Assembly (NCBI GenBank): GCA_036346395.1
Contig: JAYEVG010000029.1
Coordinates: 19,785-83,784 of the forward strand
DNA length: 64,000 bases
Direction of reading: 5' to 3'
Source: Hsuehochloa calcarea
Lineage: Eukaryota > Streptophyta > Magnoliopsida > Poales > Poaceae
Below the pieces are notes generated by a model. That model saw only the letters and a program-made list of their open reading frames with translations. It made no database searches and was not told where the DNA came from. Positions 57,098-64,000 of the stretch are shown in pieces (within the stretch, counting starts at the first letter, position 1; each line of letters begins with the position of its first letter). The position numbers and the translations under genes were made by a program.

Positions 57098-58990
57098 AAT
57101 AAGTCTTCGAATCCCACGACGAAGTGGCCAGGCTCGTGGAGAAAATACTCCCTCCCGTATCTGACGGTGATTCCAGTATGACCCCCCTTCTCTCGGGTTT
57201 TGCGCAAGTACCAATCATGCAAAGCTTGACAAGGTACTCTGAGCTCTTTATTTCTGCACCAAGACCAACGGACTTCGAGGAGTATTTCACGGGTTTGGGA
57301 GGTGCCTTAATGTTCTTCGATTTCGATTTCTCCTTAATGAGGCGGCTGAGGGACGTCTTCCTGTGAGACGCCTTAGGGACCGATATGGTGACACACTTGT
57401 CTTGTCCCTTCGCCGTCTTCTCAACGGGAAGCGATGTGGCGGCCTTCTAAAGCTTTGGTTGAGGCGGACTCATCGAGGGTCCTATTGGAGAGGCAGAGGT
57501 CTGTCGACATCGTGTCCACCAAGGGTCCAAGGCGATATCCTTCTTGGGCCATCGGATAAAAGTGTGCGTGGCATTCCCTAGTGTTACGATTTCTTCGTCG
57601 GGGAATCTCGGTGGGATGGCCATAAAATTGTCATGTACCATGTCCACTGCACTTAGCGTAACCTGCGCCACCGGGCACCATGTCAGATCGCCCATTCCTG
57701 GTATGGATACACCATACCCTGCCTAGCCTCAATAGGAATCGACCCAACCATCCTCACTTGGAGCTTGCAGGGCATCAACTCCTACAAAATGGTACACAAT
57801 TAGTTAAGGCGTCCTATAGGTCTATCTTTGGAGTATTCCAGAGATGTACATTACCTCGATGTCGTCGATCGGTAATTGCACGTCGTTATGTCCAGAATTA
57901 TGTGTGGACACGACGCTACTCCGATGTCGAGGAGGACTTGCTCCCAAATTAACAGGGGCGGCTTGCGCCTGCATGAGTTGATTTACTTGGTTCTGCAAGT
58001 TTATTATTTATTCTTGAAATTTTTCAATAATCACATGTTCCAACCGAGCGTCGTGCTGGTCCTTGGATCACTTCCTACTCCTATATGTGTCGAAGTTGTG
58101 TGGGAATCCATCCCTCCAATGTACGTAAACCCCAACGCCTCGTGTGCGACCCGGGTGCTCCTTGTTTCCCAAGGCCGTAGATAGTACATCCTTCTCCCTG
58201 TCTACTTCGAAGGAACCTTGGGAAGATGCGGAAGTCAATGCTTCCTGCAAGAGGACATCATGTTATTGTAGATACTATGAAGTTATGAACTTATTAACAA
58301 TTAAGTGGTTCGACAAATTTACCAGGCGTTGAGACACTGCCTCGTCTGTTGAGTTCGTGAAAGAGATGCTACCCGAAGACGTCGCTGATGCCCTCCCTCT
58401 TAACCAGGCTCGAGCGCGCTCGTCTGAGATCTCAGCAAATGGTCGGGCAGCGGTCTTGTCCTCCGCCGCCCACTGCGTGGCTTTACCAGCGCTGCACTCC
58501 GCGTGCCGACTGTGGGGGTGAGTGTTTTGTGCCTAGAGAGCTCTGTGCGCTGCACTTTGCTCCTGAAATTCGACCTTAACACATTTGTATAGAAGAGCCC
58601 AAAGTAAAGATAATACATGACTAATCCTATACCAAAACATTGTATATCCTTAAGACCTTAACATATTTGTGTCTTTTTTTATTGTTGCAATGTCTTCTAT
58701 TCTATTTTTTGATAGTAACAACTGCAGAAGAGTGTCTGGAAAGTGACTAATGGCTTTTGTGAATAGCTTGTGACAAGCTGTTTTACCGCATGGCCGTTAT
58801 GAAGTGACTAGAGACTTTTCTGTTAATTCACTAAAGAATTATGCAAAATCTCTAGGGTAAATCCAAACCTTTGCTATTCTAGTAGCTTGATTAACCCGTT
58901 CTAAGTCCTCTCCATACTTGCTTAACACCATAACAATGTAGTCAGCATATATCCCATGATGCTTGCCTCTAATGTAGTGGTTTATTTGCA

Positions 58991-59640
58991 CGACCTAGTT
59001 CTGAACATGGGCTGATCCAGAGGCCAGGGCACATGCATTGGGAGCCTACGAGGCTGTGACCCTGATGCCACATTTCCGTTCCCAAAGAGACATTTTTTAT
59101 GTATGAGAGTAAGCTGCCTAGGCTAAGCAACACCAAGTCAAACTGATTAAGGGACCGCAATGTCCCAAAGAACCTCACCAATGCCCGCCCTCCGCACCAT
59201 TCATGTGCATGTCATCCCAAAACTCCCTCTCACATTCCTCGGCCCATCATGGCATGTCATCCCAAAGCTCCTCTCACATTCCTTGGCCCATCACGGCATA
59301 TTCGGGACACCAACCGACCCACCCTCATATGCACATACTTTGAGTCGTTGATCTATTCTTTGCACTCAAAGAACAAAGTTTGATCTTGAGCCAATCCATG
59401 ATGTGTGGCTCCCAATTACAAATTAGGCTAAACAATAAACACCATTCACTCGCAATTTATCAACTCCTTACTCCTACAATCGCCAAATGCATGCAAAGAC
59501 ATGATCACAGTGAGCTAAACACCCACACAAACACAACAGCTCAACCTTAACAGCGCTGCAGACTAGGGCAACTTGTTGGATGCAGCAGGCAATCGGTGAT
59601 ACGGGTTTGATGTGAAAGCTATAGTGTAGAGAAGAACCTT
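58991..59640. other. Spacer inside the CACTA element
   Basis: About 650 bases. A 42-bp tandem pair (GGCATGTCATCCCAAA... near 59211 and 59252) is the only structure seen. Confidence 0.5.
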
Positions 59641-59641
59641 A

Positions 59642-59911
59642 GGGTGGCGCCGGATCGGGGAGGCGGCGTTGGGTGGCGCCAGATCGAGGGAGGCGGTGTT
59701 GGGTGGCGCCGGAATGGGGGAGGCGGCGTTGGGTGGCGCTGAATCGAGGGAGGCAGCGTTGGGTGGCGCCGGATCGGGGAGGCGGCGTTGGGTGGCACCG
59801 GATCGAGGGAGGCGGCATTGGGTGGCGCCGGAATGGGGGAGGCGGCGTTTGGTGGCGTCGGATCGAGGGAGGCGACGTTGGGTGGCGTCGGAACGGGGGA
59901 GGCGGCGTTGG
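59642..59911. repeat. 30-bp minisatellite, nine units
   Basis: Nine units of 29-31 bp built on GGGTGGCGCCGGATCG and GGGAGGCGGCGTT. Variants (GGATCG, GGAATG, GAATCG) partly alternate. Because the period is a multiple of three, frames stay open on both strands and give spurious repeat proteins. Confidence 0.95.
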
Positions 59912-59993
59912 GCGATTCTGGGAATAACTAGGGCAAGTGTTAAGAACTAGGGCAAGTGCACAACGATTCGAGCGGACCACTTATATCGTCTAA

Positions 59994-60168
59994 CATCACA
60001 GACGGTTCTTTAATGGAACCGTCTGTGATTACATTAAATAACCGTCTGTGATAACCCTAACATCACAGACGGTTACTTAAAGGAACCGTTTGTGATGTGA
60101 ATAAAGGAACCGTCTGTGATGTGAGTAATCACAGACGGTTCCACTAAAGAACCGTATGTGATGTGCAC
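59994..60168. repeat. Internal cluster of CACTA subterminal motifs
   Basis: Eight or so copies of ATCACAGACGGTT / AACCGTCTGTGAT between the transposase and the second gene, far from the element's own end. No CACTA terminus is visible next to them. Confidence 0.9.
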
Positions 60169-60190
60169 AAATGGACCACCAACTAATTGC

Positions 60191-60285
60191 CGGTCTGACC
60201 GCCTCCAAATCGGTCATACCGCCAAGGGTGGCCGGTCTGACCATGAACACATGGCAGTCTAACTGATTTAGCACCGGTCAGACCG
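60191..60285. repeat. CGGTCTGACCG near-palindrome cluster
   Basis: CGGTCTGACCG (60191), CGGTCATACCG (60211), CGGTCTGACC (60233), GCAGTCTAACTG (60253) and CGGTCAGACCG (60275). Confidence 0.85.
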
Positions 60286-60377
60286 CCAGGCCATAGAAGC
60301 AATGCACTTTTAACTTTGCTCAAATGACAAAACACATTTTTCCCATTTGTGTGCATTAACATCAACATTAGAGATGA

Positions 60378-60482
60378 CAAGTCCATAACACATGACAATT
60401 CCACATTGACATCACATTACAATGGAAGAACAAGTCTGTAACACGTGACGCGTTTCCATGTTAACATCAAATTACAATGGAA
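60378..60482. repeat. 52-bp degenerate tandem duplication
   Basis: Copies at about 60378 and 60431 share AAGTCYRTAACACRTGAC and CATTACAATGGAA / AAATTACAATGGAA in order. They lie just beyond the end of the transposase gene. Confidence 0.7.
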
Positions 60483-63400
60483 TACATGCTTAATTGAAAT
60501 ATAGTCCTTCATGTTGATCGACACGCATATAGCTAGCTTCCTCACTGGGTTCTTCCTCCAGTCTGATGCCGTCTCCGAAAGGAGGGAACTTGTCAAATTG
60601 ATTGTACTCTTCCTCATCCACGACATTCTCAACTCCGACAATCATTCTTTTCCCATGAAGAACTACATAGCGGTTCTTATTTCTTTGGGTCCATTACATA
60701 AAAACTTGAACAACTTGCTTAGCGAAGTACGAATGGTTCGATCCTTGTATCCGACACGCGTTTGAGGTCCACAATAGTGACGCCAGACTTGTCGACCTTC
60801 ACGCCCTGCGGAAGTTTAACCCAATGACATTGAAACAGGGAGATCTTGAAAAGTACATAGTCGAGCTCCCAAATCTCCTCTACGAACCCATAGTACGAGT
60901 TCAACCCGTGTGCCCCCGCGGTATTGAACCCCTCGTGAAATGCATCTATGCGACACCATTGCTCGGATCAGGCTCTTCCTATCCTGAGCTGCCGTATAAA
61001 ACGTGTACCCATTTATGTCGTATCCTTGCCATGCCACAATTGTAAATTTTGGCCATTTGGCCAACCATAGCAGTGTTTCATCACTTGATGACCTCCCAGC
61101 GAATCGCATCTTTAACCATTCGTTGAACCGACGGTTGTGCTCTCTCATTATCCAAACCTCCGACCGGTCTGGATTCTATTGGCGTACCATGTCTTTGTGC
61201 TCGTCGATGTATATGGACACTTGGGTCATGTGTTGCAAGACCGTGAAATAGGCCTGCGCGTATGTATCTAGATCGGGAGTGATTGCTTTCCTTCCGATGG
61301 TCCCGATACCTCGGCCTCCCCTCGTGACGAGATAGAGGCACACCTATCGGTTCCACCTGAGCCATTTAGTCGACGCAGAACTCAATGACCTCTTCGGTTG
61401 CATAACCTTCGATGATACTGCCCTTCGACCGAGATCGATTCCGTGCGTAGGACTTTAGAATTCCCATGTATCTCTCGAAAGGGTACATATGACATAGGAA
61501 CACAGGGCCGCATATCTTTATCTCTTTCACAACGTGAACAATGAGATGAACCATGATATCAAAAAATGACAGAGGGAAATACATCTCAAGATGACATAGA
61601 GTCGTCACCACCTCGGCCTGCAGAGCGTCGAGTCCTTCGGGATCAATGACCTTCGATCAATTAAGTTAAAGAAATAACACAACCTAAAGATTGCCACTCG
61701 GACCTTGTTCGGCAAGATACTCCTAATTGCAGCAGGAAGCATTTGTGTCATCATCACATGACAATCATGAGACTTCATACCAATTAATTTTAAATCTTTC
61801 ATGGAAACAAGTTTCTTAATATTGACGGAGTAAAAGGACGAAACTTTCACACCATGCAAGCTTTGACACAGTTCATTTCTCTCGGCCTTGGACAAAGTGT
61901 AGCAAGCTGGGGAAAGGTACGTTCGTCCTTTATCGGCCTCTTTCGGTGCTAACTCAGTTCTTATGTTCATATCAACCAAGTCACACCGCGCTAACACCGT
62001 CTTTCGCTTTACCACTAATGTTGAGAAGAGACCAATCAAGTTATCACATACATTCTTCTCCACGTGCATGACGTCGATGCAGTGACGAACTTCTAAGTGC
62101 TCCCAATAAGGCAAGTCCCAAAAAATTGACTGCTTCTTCGAGATGTTTTTCTGAGGGGTCCTTAATTTACGTCCCTTTCCAAGCACAACATCGATATCCT
62201 TAACCATATCATAGACCTCTTCCCTCTAAAAGCCCTTGGTGCTGAACCGTCCTCTTTATTTTCGCGTAATTGTTTCTTCATCTTGCGGTATGGGTGAATC
62301 GAGAAGGAATCTACGGTGGACGATATATACGATTTTGCGCGAGTTGTTCAAACCATACACTCTTGCACCATCTAAGCAAAGGCGGATGTGCTTTAGCTCC
62401 TTTGTATCGAACCCCGACAGTTACCAAGGGCGGAGAATCATTGATGGTGCGAGAATAACATGGCGCGTAAAGTGAAGTTCTCTCGCTTGTACGCATCCCA
62501 TACTTGTACCCTTCGCTCCAAAGTGTCACAAGATCTTCCAAAGAATGGTGCTAGGTACACATCAATATTGTTCCAGTTAATTCGCCCTTGGATAAGTAGT
62601 GACATCAAAATATATTTCCGCTTCATACACGACCAAGGAGGAAGGTTGTACATACATAGATTCACGGGTCGTACTATGTCGGTACGCTCATTGTACCGAA
62701 AGAATTCATTCCGCTCAGACTCAACCCTAACCTTATGTTCCTCGGTTCCAGATCGAACTCTTCAAGCTCCGATCGAAGTTTCTCCATTGGCGTAATCAAC
62801 AGGTGTCCGAGCTTCCCATCTTTCTTACGCTCCGAAGTGCCAACGATCAATCTTGCCTCCTTTCGTTCGCAAATAAACGCTTCAAACGTGGGATCACAGG
62901 CTGATACCACAACATCTTAGCAGGAGGTCCTTGCTTCGCCTTAGCATTATTATTACGTTTGTATTGGGATGCTTTGCACACGGGACATACATACATGTCT
63001 GCATAATCTTTACGGTAGAGTATACAATCGTTCGGACATGCATGCATTCTTTCTACTTCCATTCTCAATGGACAAAGAACCTTCTTAGCTTGGTAGGTCG
63101 TCTTTGGGCAACACGTTTCTCGGAAGGATGTCGGCTAAGAGACCTAACAACGTCGTAAAACTCTTGTCGGACCAACCATTGCTTGCCTTCAATTTCAGCA
63201 GTTCAAGCACGGTTGACAACCTTGTGTATTTCGGCTTGCAGCCAGGGAACAAACGTTTCCCAAAGTCCTCCATTAAGCCCTCGAATTTACAAAACTCTCT
63301 CACCATAGTTCCTTCTCGTGATCGCGTAACATCCGATCCAGATTGTCATCATGCGATCTATCCTCATCAAAAGCACATTCCATACCCCGCATATCGTTGA

Positions 63401-63690
63401 CTTCTCGGCGATGTCGCCATTATCGACTTCGGTATAATCGCTCTTCACCGTGGATCGCTCTAACATGTATATCCTTTTTGAAACCCCTTCAGATATGAGC
63501 TTCGATCTGCGCCGAGTTGTTAAATATTTTTATATTACCGCAATCAATGCATGAACAAGACATAAATTTTATCCCTTCTTCAACATATCACCTTCGTGCT
63601 GCTCTTCTAAAAGCAAACACGCCATTAATATACTCTTCACTCATACGGTTCTCAATGTACATCCAGTTTGGTCCATCTACACGTATACGC
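60480..63690 (-). pseudogene. TNP2-type CACTA transposase
   Basis: Domains in order on the minus strand: Transpos_assoc-like NWMYIENRMSEEYINGV (about 63675-63620) followed by a cysteine pair (SCSCIDCG); FEGLMEDFGKRLFPGC...LKASNGWSDKSF (63306-63150); HACPNDCILYRKDYADMYVCPVC zinc-like motif and GPPAKMLWYQPVIPRLKRLF (63068-62850); YNLPPWSCMKRKYILMSLLI (about 62650-62590); a clean 200-codon frame with FWDLPYWEHLEVRHCIDVMH and EKNVCDNLIG (62207-61605); TLCHLEMYFPLSFFDIMVHL (DUF4218, 61611-61366); RFNEWLKMRF and YDINGYTF (61130-60960), VEEIWELDYVLFKISLFQC (DUF4216, about 60890-60830). TNP2 is the DDE-type enzyme that cuts out CACTA elements. A TGA near 63590 and several frameshifts make this copy inactive as read. 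Confidence 0.85.
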
Positions 63691-63755
63691 ACGTAATAAA
63701 TTAATTAGTGTTAAATTATATTAACAAACCGCAAGTATCCTTCATAATGACCAAA

Positions 63756-63851
63756 CACATTAGTGATTAGTCTAGAGCAAATATAAAGGGTTACAGATCG
63801 TTACACATTAGTGATTAGTCTAGAGCAAAAATAAAGGGTTACAAATCATTA
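63756..63851. repeat. 48-bp tandem duplication
   Basis: Copies 63756-63803 and 63804-63851 begin CACATTAGTGATTAGTCTAG and contain AAAGGGTTACA; they differ at a few positions. Confidence 0.9.
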
Positions 63852-63859
63852 CCCTTCTC

Positions 63860-64000
63860 TCCAAGGTGGCGAATGTGGGAGGAGGCAGCAGAGGTGTCGC
63901 AATGGGGAGGAGGAAGCGGGGTGATAGCTCAAAACGGAATGAGCAAGAATGTGCATGAAAGGAGGCAGCAAGAGCAGGGTGGCGAACGGGGAGGAGGAAG
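63860..64000. repeat. G-rich minisatellite-like DNA at the right edge
   Basis: GGTGGCGAA, GGGGAGGAGGAAG and GGAGGCAGCA words recur up to the window end. The composition resembles the 30-bp minisatellite at 59642, and this may be a related array near the other side of the transposase. Confidence 0.6.

Larger units (their letters stand above)
51920..58990 (-). pseudogene. CACTA second gene with C48 (Ulp1-like) cysteine peptidase domain, split by a solo LTR
   Basis: Minus-strand pieces in order: IYADYIVMVLSKYGEDLERV...TRIAKVWIYPRDFA (about 58965-58845); HPGRTRGVGVYVHW (58170-58110); GDLTWCPVAQVTLSAVDMVH and DEEIVTLGNATHTFIRWP (57695-57530); LHDWYLRKTREKGGHTG and FVVGFEDL just before the solo LTR (57240-57098). 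Beyond the LTR come LYNLTALDASLLRCWTL (52980-52925, followed by donor GTAAGT), then HWILMILVPKRN...VLYLDS (about 52610-52555), with the catalytic His and Asp pattern of C48 peptidases. The end is EMDQVTHVREELCGFI (about 52060-52010). Grass CACTA elements often carry such a gene downstream of TNP2; C48 enzymes process SUMO-like proteins, but its role in the transposon is not established. Introns are present. Exact exon limits are uncertain. Confidence 0.75.
51338..64000 (-). mobile_element. Large CACTA (En/Spm) element, originally autonomous, running off the right edge
   Basis: The left terminus CACTACTACAGAAAAAC (51338) lies only 5 bases from the gypsy target duplication. It is followed by dense subterminal repeats (51354-51727). 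On the minus strand the element encodes a TNP2-type transposase (63690-60480) and, downstream, a second gene with a C48 peptidase (58990-51920), the usual CACTA order; the other terminus lies beyond 64000. Nested in it are a 4.1-kb solo LTR and a minisatellite. Confidence 0.85.

Noticed and set aside
59639..59980. Repeat proteins encoded across the 30-bp minisatellite
   Set aside because: Product of a period divisible by three, present in several frames and both strands.

Overview
This is nuclear plant DNA, almost certainly from a grass (Poaceae). The evidence is one intronless, very GC-rich ERF transcription-factor gene, LTR retrotransposons of typical grass lineages nested in one another, and CACTA (En/Spm) transposons whose ends carry repeated CACAGACGGTT motifs. 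No bacterial, organellar or tRNA/rRNA features were seen. The species cannot be fixed from the sequence.

Layout. 1-304: 5' end of a minus-strand Ty1/copia element running off the left edge. 305-5779: low-copy DNA with the only intact host gene, a cytokinin-response-factor-type AP2/ERF gene (3224-4288, minus). 5780-10731: copia element A, decayed and without a 3' LTR. 10732-about 16100: copia element C on the opposite strand, split by a 1.78-kb solo LTR (10939-12719, 5-bp target duplication). About 16.1-19.6 kb: low-copy DNA without a supportable gene. 19643-26577: copia element B, complete with both LTRs and a GGAAG target duplication. 26904-27450: a small MULE with a 9-bp target duplication. 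28672-32874: a non-autonomous CACTA-like element carrying a two-exon F-box gene copy, a 94-bp-arm foldback and tandem duplications. 32.9-38.2 kb: AT-rich repeats, a MITE and small tandem duplications. 38215-51327: a 13.1-kb Ty3/gypsy element of Tat/Retand type (AGCTA target duplication) with an antisense extra gene in its 3' region. 51338 to beyond 64000: a large, originally autonomous CACTA element on the minus strand, with a TNP2 transposase and a second gene ending in a C48 (Ulp1-like) peptidase. That second gene is split by a 4.1-kb solo LTR (52988-57092, GGTCA target duplication).

The ERF gene is the only locus expected to give a functional host protein. The rest records nested insertions, and target duplications plus restored reading continuity across two solo LTRs let the order be read.

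Three observations stand out. (1) The gypsy LTRs and 3' spacer carry arrays of tiny hairpins (6-9 bp stem, 7-9 nt loop) whose two arms change together, as if pairing rather than sequence were maintained. (2) Sister copies of the repeats differ again and again where one copy has CTG or CAG and the other has CG. This fits either systematic base-calling error at CHG-methylated sites in the assembly or an unusual mutational process, and it makes many apparent frameshifts in the transposons uncertain. (3) The CACTA elements show a captured F-box gene and a long foldback that could feed small-RNA production.
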